NCBI GenBank assembly: GCA_002110465.1
Contig: NEED01000068.1
Span: 1-56,617 of the forward strand
Direction of reading: 5' to 3'
Length of the DNA stretch: 56,617 bases
From: an unicellular cyanobacterium SU2
Lineage (GTDB): Bacteria > Cyanobacteriota > Cyanobacteriia > Cyanobacteriales > Microcystaceae
The notes below the pieces were generated by a model. It saw only the letters and a program-made list of their open reading frames with translations, had not been told where the DNA came from and searched no databases. The position numbers were made by a program, and so were the translations under genes. Position 1 is the stretch's first letter; every line of letters starts with the position of its first letter. Positions 45,334 to 54,025 of the stretch are shown one piece after another.

Positions 45334-46263
45334 TTAGTTTTTGCGGGTGACGATAAAATTTGCGATCGCCCTTAGGGGATCAGCTTTAGCTCCATAGGGA
45401 GTTAACTGTGCGATCGCCCCACAAACTAAGTTTTGGGCTTGTTTTTTCGATTCTTCGATTCCCCAAAGCCTTGGATAGGTGACTTTTTGGTCTCGGAGGT
45501 CTTTTCCGGCTGTTTTTCCTAATTCTTCTTGGGTGGCAGTGATATCTAAAATATCATCAACAATTTGAAAGGCTAAACCGATGTTCTGAGCATATTGAGA
45601 TAACCGTTGAATGTCTTCGTCTGAAGCTCCTGCTAAAATTGCGCCTGAGACCACCGATGTTTCTAGCAAAGCTCCTGTTTTATGGGTATGAATAAACTTC
45701 AGGGTATCAACACTAATATCCGTTTGTCCTTCTGATTCTAAATCGAGAACTTGACCGCCAACCAATCCAGCTGCCCCTACGGTACGACCTAAACGAGCCA
45801 GGACATTGATCAAATTTTCGGGAGCTACATTACGGGTGTGGGTCGCTGCGTATTCAAAAGCATAGGACAATAAGCCATCTCCCGCCAAAATAGCAATATC
45901 TTCCCCATAAACCTTATGATTAGTCAGTTTTCCTCGACGATAGTCATCATCATCCATAGCCGGAAGGTCATCATGGATTAAAGACATCGTGTGAATCATT
46001 TCTAAAGCACAGGCAGTGGGTAATGCCATTTCGCTAGTGCCGCCAGCTAACTCACAGGCACTCAAGCAAAGAATTGGACGCAATCGCTTTCCTCCAGCTA
46101 GTAAAGAATAGCGCATTGCTTGATAAATTTTTTCGGGACGGGTAATAGGAAGGGAGCGATCTAATGCTGCTTCGACTAACTGCTGTTTGTCTTTGAGATA
46201 GGACGAGAGGTCGAAATTTAATGTTTCTTGCTCCGTCACAAGGTTGTCGCCTGTTGTGACCAT
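45334..46263 (-). CDS. crtE: Geranylgeranyl diphosphate synthase
   Basis: 309 residues from the ATG at 46263 (a TTG 24 bases earlier is less likely). The two Asp-rich motifs, [10 protein letters not shown] and DDILD, bind Mg-diphosphate. GGKRLRP and FQIVDD are in place. The enzyme adds isopentenyl diphosphate units to make C20-PP for carotenoids, phytol and quinones. First gene of a two-gene unit with the PAP2-like gene. Confidence 0.95.
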   Translation of the reverse strand: MVTTGDNLVTEQETLNFDLSSYLKDKQQLVEAALDRSLPITRPEKIYQAMRYSLLAGGKRLRPILCLSACELAGGTSEMALPTACALEMIHTMSLIHDDLPAMDDDDYRRGKLTNHKVYGEDIAILAGDGLLSYAFEYAATHTRNVAPENLINVLARLGRTVGAAGLVGGQVLDLESEGQTDISVDTLKFIHTHKTGALLETSVVSGAILAGASDEDIQRLSQYAQNIGLAFQIVDDILDITATQEELGKTAGKDLRDQKVTYPRLWGIEESKKQAQNLVCGAIAQLTPYGAKADPLRAIANFIVTRKN

Positions 46264-46355
46264 GTCTAAATGCCTTGAACCAACCAACTTCTTTCATATT
46301 ATTTTTATCAGTTTACACTGAATCTTACTTGACTTTAAGGCGATTTATCCTGTTG

Positions 46356-47102
46356 TTAGGATACTCTAGCGGTTCGTTTATCACCGACGACCGATGGCTC
46401 GATTGAGACAACTGCTTCGTTTAGAGGGAGGATTCGCTGACTCTGGTCTTTTGTCTGTACTTGATAAACTGTTTGATTGGTAATATCTAACGCTGTTAGC
46501 CAGCCACTACGGGGATGATAAGCACCTGTATCAATGTCAATCCATCCAGGTCCTGAGACTAATTTTCCAGGCGCCACCCCAGGAAACGTAAAGGTAATCG
46601 TATGGCCTGTAACAATCAATTTATCCTCAAAATAAGGTTGACTGATGCGGTGGAATTCATCACGAATCCAACACATTCGTTCTGGAATTTGTTTTTCGAG
46701 AGGAAGCGCGGGATTAACACCAGCATGGACTAGCCAGACATCCCCTAAGTCTAGATAGTAGGGGAGAGACTTGATCCAGAGCATATGTTTTCGGGGAATT
46801 TTATGATTGTAACTGAGCAGGGTCTGATATCCTCCACAATACAACCATCCTTGTAATTGATGAGGGTCAATTCCCCGTTTAGCCATGGCATTAAGCATCA
46901 TTTGTTCATGATTGCCTAACAGACAACGGTAGTCATTTTTCATGACAAAATCGACGACTTCCGCACTTTTAGGACCACGATCAATTAAGTCTCCTAAAAA
47001 ATAAAGATGGTCGTTGTTGTTGAGGGCGATCGCGTCTAGTAATGTTAGTAATGTATCGTAGTGACCATGAACGTCACCAATAACAATTCTGCGATGGGAC
47101 AT
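46356..47102 (-). CDS. PPP-family serine/threonine (metallo)phosphatase, PrpA-like
   Basis: 248 residues. GDVHGH (9-14), GDLIDRG (about 36-42), GNHE (about 64-67) and HAG (about 124) are the metal-binding motifs of PPP phosphatases. The size matches bacterial PrpA/PrpB and bacteriophage-lambda-type enzymes. Substrate is unknown; diadenosine tetraphosphate or phosphoproteins are possible. Monocistronic. Confidence 0.92.
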   Translation of the reverse strand: MSHRRIVIGDVHGHYDTLLTLLDAIALNNNDHLYFLGDLIDRGPKSAEVVDFVMKNDYRCLLGNHEQMMLNAMAKRGIDPHQLQGWLYCGGYQTLLSYNHKIPRKHMLWIKSLPYYLDLGDVWLVHAGVNPALPLEKQIPERMCWIRDEFHRISQPYFEDKLIVTGHTITFTFPGVAPGKLVSGPGWIDIDTGAYHPRSGWLTALDITNQTVYQVQTKDQSQRILPLNEAVVSIEPSVVGDKRTARVS

Positions 47103-47297
47103 AATCTAAATGATGGCGATGGGTGGATAAATCCTCCACAGAGGGAAGCACGGTAAGCATAGGAATTGAGCAACCGAAGAAATAGAAAAGTCGATCTTTT
47201 CCCTTCTTGAAATTGCCTTTACTTGATCCCAAAGCGGAATTTAAGTACATAGAGTGGTTACTTTATAAGTATTCCCAAAGTGTTGCTAAATTTTACA

Positions 47298-48470
47298 TTA
47301 AGAACGGGTTAAGCCAAAAAGCAAAAACTGGGTAACTTGAATTTCGTTAAAGTTATCATCACTAATTAGGATCAATGTTTGAGTTCCATCGGCTAGTTGA
47401 GGGCCAAGGGTCATCCCTTCGAGGTTATCCAATTCAATGTCTAATTGGCTCAAATCTAGTAATAATTTTTTGGGTAAGGGGTTAAATTCCCCTAAATTTT
47501 CTGTCAGACGAGCCACACTTGAGGTATCAGAGGCATTAGCATTAACAACGGTAAAGATCTTAGCCCCGTTGCCAAATAAACCAAAGGTTCGTTCTAAACT
47601 AAGCCAAGTTCCCTCTTGGTTTAAGGCTAATAATTCGGTCAGCCCATTAACAACCGTTCCTTTGGGAGGTTGATCAAGTAAGTATAGATGTTCAGCAATC
47701 AGAACAGGGATACCGATAGAATTGATGACATAGTGCAACAGACGGACAGGTTTTTGTCCGAGGTCTGTTTGACCCGTATCTTGGGTTAAAGAAGATTCAG
47801 TGGCGGTAAATAATCGAAAGGGGTCATCTTTGAGGGTACTGGTACTACTAATTGTCAAGGCTTCAAATCCCAAATTATTGACCACCCCACGAGGACTGCC
47901 ATTGGGTTGTTTTCCTAGTAAAAAGCGTTGGGGAATCGGTAAAGTTTGCTGGAGTTGGCCGGTTTCGAGGTCAAATTCTCCGATAAATGGATCAATTGAG
48001 CGTTTGGGAACTCCTTCACTCGAAATAAAGACTGTTCCCCTAGGGGATAACGCGATTCCTTCAGGATCAATCGTTTGAGGTAGATAAGGTTTGCCTTGTT
48101 GATTTTTCAGGACGGTAACGTTTTCTATCTTCACCGTCTTAATTTTAGGATTGCCTATTTCTGAGGAGGATAGGGACAATTGCAGGGTATAAAATCGAGC
48201 GGGTGCGCCTTGAGAGCGATCATCAGACAAGATATAGAAGCGATCGGTTTGGCGATCATAAGTCAACGCTGATAACCCGCCTACAGGGGTTTGTTCAAAG
48301 GTTTGCTTGGGTAACTGATATTCTCCCAAAAATTCTAAAGAAAGATTGGGAAATAATCGTTCTTCGGCCACCACTTGCGGAACTGTCCCACAAGCGGTTA
48401 AAACCAGAATTAAAGTTAGACCAATGATAACACTAAGAATCTGCTTCACACCCCCACCCCTAAAATTCAT
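47298..48470 (-). CDS. Phytase-like (esterase-like activity of phytase) lipoprotein
   Basis: 390 residues. A lipoprotein signal peptide ends at the lipobox LTAC (Cys27). The rest is a beta-propeller-like phytase-like domain (GGLSALTYDRQTDRFYILSDDR; IDPEGIALSPRGTVFISSEG; DNLEGMTLGPQL in parts). The family hydrolyses phosphate esters in some members, while others have only been predicted. Anchored in the cell envelope. Divergent from the methyltransferase gene. Confidence 0.87.
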   Translation of the reverse strand: MNFRGGGVKQILSVIIGLTLILVLTACGTVPQVVAEERLFPNLSLEFLGEYQLPKQTFEQTPVGGLSALTYDRQTDRFYILSDDRSQGAPARFYTLQLSLSSSEIGNPKIKTVKIENVTVLKNQQGKPYLPQTIDPEGIALSPRGTVFISSEGVPKRSIDPFIGEFDLETGQLQQTLPIPQRFLLGKQPNGSPRGVVNNLGFEALTISSTSTLKDDPFRLFTATESSLTQDTGQTDLGQKPVRLLHYVINSIGIPVLIAEHLYLLDQPPKGTVVNGLTELLALNQEGTWLSLERTFGLFGNGAKIFTVVNANASDTSSVARLTENLGEFNPLPKKLLLDLSQLDIELDNLEGMTLGPQLADGTQTLILISDDNFNEIQVTQFLLFGLTRS

Positions 48471-48516
48471 AAGGTTATTGTATATTTCATTTTATAAGAG
48501 CAACAAAATTTTAACG

Positions 48517-49854
48517 ATGAATACCAAGGTGGAGTTTCAATGTTTATTATGCGGTGATCAACTTGAACGACTGATTCAAGGAGGTGCAATTACTCGAAAA
48601 GAATATCAGGGAATTGTTTCAGATATTTGTCGCTGTACTAACTGTGGACACATACAATTTTATCCCTTACCTAAAGTTGAGCTGCTCAATGATTATTACA
48701 GCAGCCATATTTTTTATGATGCTAATCCATTTCCGCCTGAACATTATTACAACACTTGGGTTGAAGAAAAACACTCCTTTAAAGTCTTATTTATTGAGAG
48801 TCTTAGAGCATTAAAAGCAGCGTATTTTCCCCCTGGCGAAAAACCAATTCTTTATGATTATGCTTGTGGTCATGGGGGACTAATTGCTAAGACCTTAGAA
48901 GTAGGATTTAATTCTCGTGGTAGTGAAATGGATCAGGGATGTGTTGAATTTTGCAATTCAAAAAGTCTTTCAGTTAAACTGGGAGGGATGGATCTATTAG
49001 CTAAAGAAAAGAATTTAGACATCATCACTTGCTATCACTCCCTAGAGCATTTTTTAAATCCTCAAGAATTTATTGAGATATCTAATTCAGCACTCAAAGA
49101 CAATGGGTTTTTAGTTATGGCTCTTCCCAACGGAGCATATTATCCAGCACAAGAAGATTTTTTTGGAAAATTTGATTGGTGTTTTTTTCCTGAACATCTT
49201 CATTACTTTACTCCTAGTTCTATTCATCATGTTTTATTTAAAAACCATTTTGAAGTTATTTCCATGACATCAAATTCATTAGCAGATACACAACTAAATT
49301 GGCTCCAACAATGCTCAGTAGGACATCATTGTGATCTATCATTTATTAACTTAAGTGCCTTGTCTGATTTTCATGACATGAATCTTTCAGCAAGAGATTT
49401 AAGAGTTATCGCAAGAAAAAAAATAAATCCTAAACCTTTCGATTTTCCCCATAAGAATAAGTTTCAGTTAAGAGAACTAGCTTCTGGGAATATTGGCGGA
49501 ATTATTTTTACTCTAAAAGGCCTTGATACTTTGAAAGCAACCCCAAGGCTAATTATTAATGTCCAGACACATGAAAAGTTGCACAAAAACTATAAAATTA
49601 TTTTACATCTGCGATCTAAAGACAACAAAAATGCTACTTCTGAAAACTTAATTAATCTTGATTTCTATCCTTCACAACCAACCTCTACTTGGGAAACTAA
49701 AAAATCTTTTGATATTTATGTCCCATTATTAATTGATAAGCAATTGACTTGTTATCAAATTGATATAGGTTTGATGGATACAGATTTATCGAGTAACAAC
49801 AACTGGATATTGTATCAAGATATGATTTGCACTCTTGGAACCCTTTGTCCATAA
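48517..49854 (+). CDS. Class I SAM-dependent methyltransferase with zinc-binding N-terminus
   Basis: 445 residues. An N-terminal zinc-finger-like region CLLCGD...CRCTNCGH (about 8-43) resembles Methyltransf_13. The SAM domain follows (LYDYACGHGGLIAK near 107-120; DIITCYHSLEHFLNPQEFI near 167-185; PNGAYYPAQEDFFG). The last 120 residues are an extra domain with no match I recognise. The ATG at 48517 is chosen because a longer frame starting at 48346 overlaps the divergent lipoprotein gene. Such enzymes often methylate sugar moieties. Confidence 0.82.
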   Translation: MNTKVEFQCLLCGDQLERLIQGGAITRKEYQGIVSDICRCTNCGHIQFYPLPKVELLNDYYSSHIFYDANPFPPEHYYNTWVEEKHSFKVLFIESLRALKAAYFPPGEKPILYDYACGHGGLIAKTLEVGFNSRGSEMDQGCVEFCNSKSLSVKLGGMDLLAKEKNLDIITCYHSLEHFLNPQEFIEISNSALKDNGFLVMALPNGAYYPAQEDFFGKFDWCFFPEHLHYFTPSSIHHVLFKNHFEVISMTSNSLADTQLNWLQQCSVGHHCDLSFINLSALSDFHDMNLSARDLRVIARKKINPKPFDFPHKNKFQLRELASGNIGGIIFTLKGLDTLKATPRLIINVQTHEKLHKNYKIILHLRSKDNKNATSENLINLDFYPSQPTSTWETKKSFDIYVPLLIDKQLTCYQIDIGLMDTDLSSNNNWILYQDMICTLGTLCP

Positions 49855-49925
49855 ATTTACGTAAATCTCAAAATATAGACTATTAACTCCCATCTATCAT
49901 TACTAACAAGTATTACCAGAATTTT

Positions 49926-51173
49926 ATGTTACATTATTTCTCCAGAAAGGGTAGAATTTTTTCTTTAACAGCCGTAGCAATAACGGTCACTCATCTTAAC
50001 TTTTTTGTGCGTCCATTACCGATATTCGCTCAAGTTCCGCAACCTGAACTCAACCCCTTAGAAATTCCCGTTGAAGATCCTCTTCTTCCTGCTGTTCCTC
50101 GTCCTTTAACGGCATTTGAACAGCGTAGACTGAGACAAGAACTTGATACTTTAAATGCGGAAGCTAAAGCCCAACTCGATGGAGGGAATGATAATCTTGC
50201 TTTTGAAATTTGGTATCGAGAATTAAGATTACGCAGAATTTTAGGACGTTTGGAGGAGATTAACGCGTTAGGAAGAGTTGGAGAAATTGCTTGGAATCGG
50301 ACACGCACGGAAGATGTTCAAATTATCAGTAAAAGATTAGTCGATTTACAAGAATTATCAGAAAAAGAAGATCCTTTAAGTCCCGCTTTATTAATGGCTT
50401 TGGCTGATGCTTATCAAAAACTACACGCCCTGGATGATTCTTTAATTATTTATAATAAGGTTCTCAAGAATGCCCGTACAAATAATGATTCTCTTGCTGA
50501 GGAAGCCGCGTTAAAAAAATTAGGTGAATTGTATTTAGCTAAATTTGACTATCCCAAGGCTGCTCCTATCTATGAAGAATTACTTGATCGCGCCCAAGCT
50601 CAACAAAATACGTTAGAAGAAGGAGCTTATTTACAAATTTTGGCAGAAATTTATGGTCGATCTTTACAACCAGAAAATGCAGCAATCATTAAAGAAAAAT
50701 TAGTCGAAAAATATTTATCCGCTCAAGAATTAGAATTGATTCCTCCTCTGAAAGTTTCTATAGGAAAAGACTATGAAGCTTTAGATCAACCAGAAATGGC
50801 CAGTCAAAATTATCAAGAAGCTTATTCATTAGCGTGGTCATTACAATTATTTGGAGCAGCAGCAGAAGCGTTAACAGAATTAGGAAAACTCTATCAAGAG
50901 TATGATCAAGATGACTATGCTCTACAAATTTATCAGAACTTAATTCAAGTAGAACAATTATCTTATAATTATTATGGATTGATGAGAGTTTATGAAAGAA
51001 TTGGTCAAATTTATATGGAAAGTGAACAATATGAGTTGGCGTTAGAATTTTTTCAGCAAGGGTTAATATTAGCCCAATCTCTTAATTATAAACAAGATGA
51101 TTTTTTAGCTTATATTCAAGAAACTAATACTAAAATGAAAGGAGGAGAAATTGAAGAGGAAATTATTCCTTAA
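49926..51173 (+). CDS. TPR-repeat protein, exported
   Basis: 415 residues. The N-terminus is basic then hydrophobic, with a likely signal peptide cleaved near AQ-VPQPE (residue 36). From about 60 the protein consists of TPR-like helix pairs (LLMALADAYQKLHALDDSL; ALTELGKLYQEYDQDDYAL; YERIGQIYMESEQYEL in parts). Probably a periplasmic scaffold; partner unknown. Its TAA abuts the stop of convergent mnmH with no gap. Confidence 0.8.
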   Translation: MLHYFSRKGRIFSLTAVAITVTHLNFFVRPLPIFAQVPQPELNPLEIPVEDPLLPAVPRPLTAFEQRRLRQELDTLNAEAKAQLDGGNDNLAFEIWYRELRLRRILGRLEEINALGRVGEIAWNRTRTEDVQIISKRLVDLQELSEKEDPLSPALLMALADAYQKLHALDDSLIIYNKVLKNARTNNDSLAEEAALKKLGELYLAKFDYPKAAPIYEELLDRAQAQQNTLEEGAYLQILAEIYGRSLQPENAAIIKEKLVEKYLSAQELELIPPLKVSIGKDYEALDQPEMASQNYQEAYSLAWSLQLFGAAAEALTELGKLYQEYDQDDYALQIYQNLIQVEQLSYNYYGLMRVYERIGQIYMESEQYELALEFFQQGLILAQSLNYKQDDFLAYIQETNTKMKGGEIEEEIIP

Positions 51174-52226
51174 CTAATCAGCTTCTAAATTGTCTACAAT
51201 TTTCTCAATAGTCACAGATTTAAAATCAGGAAAAGATATTATTTTCTCAAATCTATTATAAATTTTAGTAATAGATCTACAATACGCAGGATCGTAATGA
51301 ATCTCTAATAAATCTTTGACTAACGTCAACCATTTCTCTTGGTCAATCCATGTAAACCACTGATTTATTTTTCTTTGTCCATAAGAAGATTTAAGATAGA
51401 TTAATTTGTTTTTTAAAATATCTGGGTGAGTGATTAAATAAGAATATTCTTGTAGTAAAAAGTGTACTCTTTCTGTAATGGGAAGTTGTATTTCAAAACA
51501 AGGTGATTGTTTCATTTTATGCCAAAGTTTTGGGGGTAGATAAACCTCACCAATTTTGTAACTTTCTGATTCAACCCAAATTGATTGACTCATATCAAAC
51601 TGTTTTAATTTTTGTAATAAAAGTGAATCAAAGTGTTTTTGTGAAGGCTGATTAGTTGATTTATTTTGCCATTCTTGACCTAACAAAGAACCTCGATGGT
51701 TGGCTATTTTTTCTAAGTCTAAAACTTGATACCCTTGTCGAGAAAGCTGATTCAATAAATAGGTTTTACCCGTTCCAGTTAACCCACAGAGAATATTGTA
51801 ATTAAACTGTATAGGTAATATTTCTAACTGTTGTCTTACGCCTTTACGATAGGTTTTATAACCTCCTTCTAAAATATGAACTGGCCAACCAATTTGAGTT
51901 AATACAATACCTAAACTATTTGATCTTTGACCACCTCTCCAACAGTAAATTAAGGGAAAATAGTTTTTATTTTTTTCTAAAAAGTGTTTCTCTAAGTGAT
52001 GACTAATATTTTTTGCAACTAATGACGATCCTAACTTACGAGCTTCAAATGGTGAAATCTTTTTATAAATCGTTCCTACTTGTTTCCTTTCTTCATTAGT
52101 GAGAACAGGTAAATTAATTGCACCAGGAATATGATCTTCAGCAAATTCATTTTCGGAACGGACATCAATGATTTCACTATAGTTATTTTCTTCGTTATAT
52201 TGATTAATATAAGTTAGTTTTCTCAC
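51174..52226 (-). CDS. mnmH: tRNA 2-selenouridine/geranyl-2-thiouridine synthase
   Basis: 350 residues. N-terminal rhodanese domain with active Cys95 in YCWRGGQRS and the entry motif DVRSENEFAEDHIPGAINLP (in parts). The C-terminal part has a P-loop GLTGTGKT (148-155). MnmH/SelU/YbbB converts 2-thiouridine at the wobble base of certain tRNAs to 2-selenouridine via a geranylated intermediate. No selD is in the window. Start is GTG; no better start is seen. Confidence 0.92.
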   Translation of the reverse strand: MRKLTYINQYNEENNYSEIIDVRSENEFAEDHIPGAINLPVLTNEERKQVGTIYKKISPFEARKLGSSLVAKNISHHLEKHFLEKNKNYFPLIYCWRGGQRSNSLGIVLTQIGWPVHILEGGYKTYRKGVRQQLEILPIQFNYNILCGLTGTGKTYLLNQLSRQGYQVLDLEKIANHRGSLLGQEWQNKSTNQPSQKHFDSLLLQKLKQFDMSQSIWVESESYKIGEVYLPPKLWHKMKQSPCFEIQLPITERVHFLLQEYSYLITHPDILKNKLIYLKSSYGQRKINQWFTWIDQEKWLTLVKDLLEIHYDPAYCRSITKIYNRFEKIISFPDFKSVTIEKIVDNLEAD

Positions 52227-52309
52227 TAGAATTTGTTATTGTGTTGTTACCTATAAAGATAAAAGTTATTTCAATTTAATAGTTAAAAAGCAGAAATTAT
52301 TTATTTTTA

Positions 52310-52555
52310 TTAATGATAGTGTTTTTTAGAGCTTATCCACTGTCCATGAATATTCACACAGTAGGGAACTAAATAAGTTATTGCTCCAGCAAACCACCTT
52401 GGTTTTGACATTTTACCCTGTACTAAAGCGATTCCGTGATTAATTACAAACAAGGTACTTCCTACTACTAATGATACTCTCACAGCTGTTGGTATTAAAT
52501 CAGGGTCAAATAAACTAAAAAAATAGTCTGATATTGATGTTTTAAGCTTTTTCAA
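52310..52555 (-). CDS. nrtS: NrtS-type nitrate/nitrite transporter subunit
   Basis: 81 residues. LFDPDLIPTAVRVSLVVGS and INHGIALVQGKMSKPRW, then YLVPYCVNIHGQW match the small two-helix NrtS family, known from marine cyanobacteria. Start is TTG; AGGAG lies about nine bases upstream, and no ATG exists at this end. It sits alone, away from other nitrate genes. Confidence 0.75.
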   Translation of the reverse strand: MKKLKTSISDYFFSLFDPDLIPTAVRVSLVVGSTLFVINHGIALVQGKMSKPRWFAGAITYLVPYCVNIHGQWISSKKHYH

Positions 52556-52798
52556 ATGGGCTTTCTCCTATACTCCAAGCAAACGGACAAATCTGATAGA
52601 CTCTCTATTTTCCAGACGAAATACCACAGGAATAGACTGTTAAACTATCTAAATTAAGTGAGATTGGGAGCATCCGGGGGTTGCAAATTTTGGGTTTCGT
52701 CACGACAAGTTATTTCCCCCCTCTCCCACTCTATGAACGCAAGGAAACATTTTTACAAAAATGGGATGTTCCCGTGGGATTTATCTTCTTTTTATGGA

Positions 52799-52990
52799 CT
52801 ATTTCCCAGCACAGGGGTCAGATTTCCCAGCACAGGGGTCAGATTTTCCAGCACAAGGGTCAGATTTAACTTCTCCGCTTTTACCAGCACAGGGGTCAGG
52901 TTTCCCAGCACAGGGGTTAGCACAACCCACAACCATTCCTAAACTGAGAATAGAAGTAATCGTCAAAAATGTTAAATATTTTAGTCTCAT
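52799..52990 (-). CDS. Tiny Cys-repeat lipoprotein (five PCAGK motifs)
   Basis: 63 residues. The signal peptide ends with lipobox VVGC (Cys23), so the mature chain is only about 41 residues. It contains five copies of PCAGK, three in a perfect 21-bp tandem (SDPCAGK). The mature part carries six cysteines and many lysines. Cys-rich lipoproteins or bufferin-like peptides can bind metals, which is a possible role, but I recognise no named family. The opposite-strand ORFs here are shadows of this repeat. Divergent from the cupin gene. Confidence 0.65.
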   Translation of the reverse strand: MRLKYLTFLTITSILSLGMVVGCANPCAGKPDPCAGKSGEVKSDPCAGKSDPCAGKSDPCAGK

Positions 52991-53097
52991 GATGAACTCA
53001 CTTTTAGTTAAGATGTTATTAAATCTTTGATGGTAATTATAGAATAACTTTTCAAAAGTTACCTTAAAAGAGTCTGTAAATACCCTTAGAAGAATCT

Positions 53098-53709
53098 GTG
53101 AATACTCAAGATTGGTTGGTTAAAGAGGACGGTTTTTGTGAAAATTGTCAGTTATCGGATGACTGGGAGTGGAAGGATAAAACCTATCGTCTTTATCGGT
53201 TTTTAACTGATTTAGAAGATATTTTAGAGCAAACACAAGATGAACAACAAATCTTGTTATTAGTTCGTCCTCTTGTCCGTCGTTTATTGACTAGCTCTTA
53301 TTGGATACAAGGGGAATATACTTGGCCTAATGCTCAACAAGGATGGTCTGTTTCTACATTATATGACGAAGTAGATTTTCCGTTAACGATTCAGATGGTT
53401 GTTTGGCTACCTGGACAAGTTTCTAGTGTTCACAATCATGGAACATGGGGAATAGTCGGGATTATTAGTGGAGAGGAAAAAAACCTATTTTGGCGAAGAA
53501 ATCCTGACCTTAATGCTCCTCATCAGATTAAACAAGTGGGAGAAAAAATTTTAAGAGCGGGAGATATTATTAGTTTGATGTCTGAGACTATTCATTCAAT
53601 TGAGGTGATAGGAGATGAACCTGTCATTAGTTTTAATATCTATGGAGCAACTAATTATAAGAAACGGTACAAATTTGATCCAATAAACCATAGTGCTACA
53701 AATTTCTAA
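53098..53709 (+). CDS. Cysteine dioxygenase family cupin protein
   Basis: 203 residues, GTG start. Cupin motif 1 is VHNHGTWGIVGIISGEE with His112 and His114, and motif 2 has His166 in SETIHSI. This is the iron-binding triad of cysteine dioxygenase-like enzymes, which oxidise cysteine or related thiols to the sulfinate. Other thiol dioxygenases are possible. It starts 107 bp from the divergent Cys-repeat lipoprotein gene. Confidence 0.85.
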   Translation: MNTQDWLVKEDGFCENCQLSDDWEWKDKTYRLYRFLTDLEDILEQTQDEQQILLLVRPLVRRLLTSSYWIQGEYTWPNAQQGWSVSTLYDEVDFPLTIQMVVWLPGQVSSVHNHGTWGIVGIISGEEKNLFWRRNPDLNAPHQIKQVGEKILRAGDIISLMSETIHSIEVIGDEPVISFNIYGATNYKKRYKFDPINHSATNF

Positions 53710-54025
53710 GAGATAGTTTTTCAATAAAAATGTTCAAATAAACAGTTTTTATTTGTGGTTTGTAGTAAGCCCTTTTGGTTTTAAAATCTTTGTTTCATTT
53801 TATGGTTTTGTTGGTCGAAACGTTAAAGTTTCATTATTCTTGAATCAAGAAAAAAAGGGGGATTTGACGATTTTACAAGCCTCTCATTTCTATTGATGAA
53901 TGATGAATGAGGCTCAATCCCTAACTTAAGAACCTTTCTGTTTGAGGGTTAATTCTTCCTAGATACTTATCTATTTAACCAACAGTCTCTAGGGTTTTTC
54001 ACTTAAATTAAGTGTCAAGTTTTAA
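53710..54025. other. Intergenic region with a dispersed repeat copy
   Basis: 316 bp between two convergent genes without an ORF. TGGTTTGTAGTAAGCCCTTTTGG near 53756-53778 is one more copy of the repeat found after alaS and near 18980, here without a matching opposite arm. No clear terminator is seen. Confidence 0.5.

Noticed and set aside
52640-52800. Possible coding remnant on the plus strand (YERKETFLQKWDVPVGFIFF)
   Set aside because: A short protein-like stretch, but no family recognised and it merges into the lipoprotein repeat; too weak to annotate.
52801-52920. Regular repeats that could suggest a CRISPR array
   Set aside because: The repeat unit is 21 bp in tandem without spacers and codes for a protein repeat.
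52761-53030. Plus-strand ORFs with PAQGSDF / STGVRF repeats
   Set aside because: They are shadows of the PCAGK-repeat lipoprotein on the minus strand, which has the signal peptide and lipobox.
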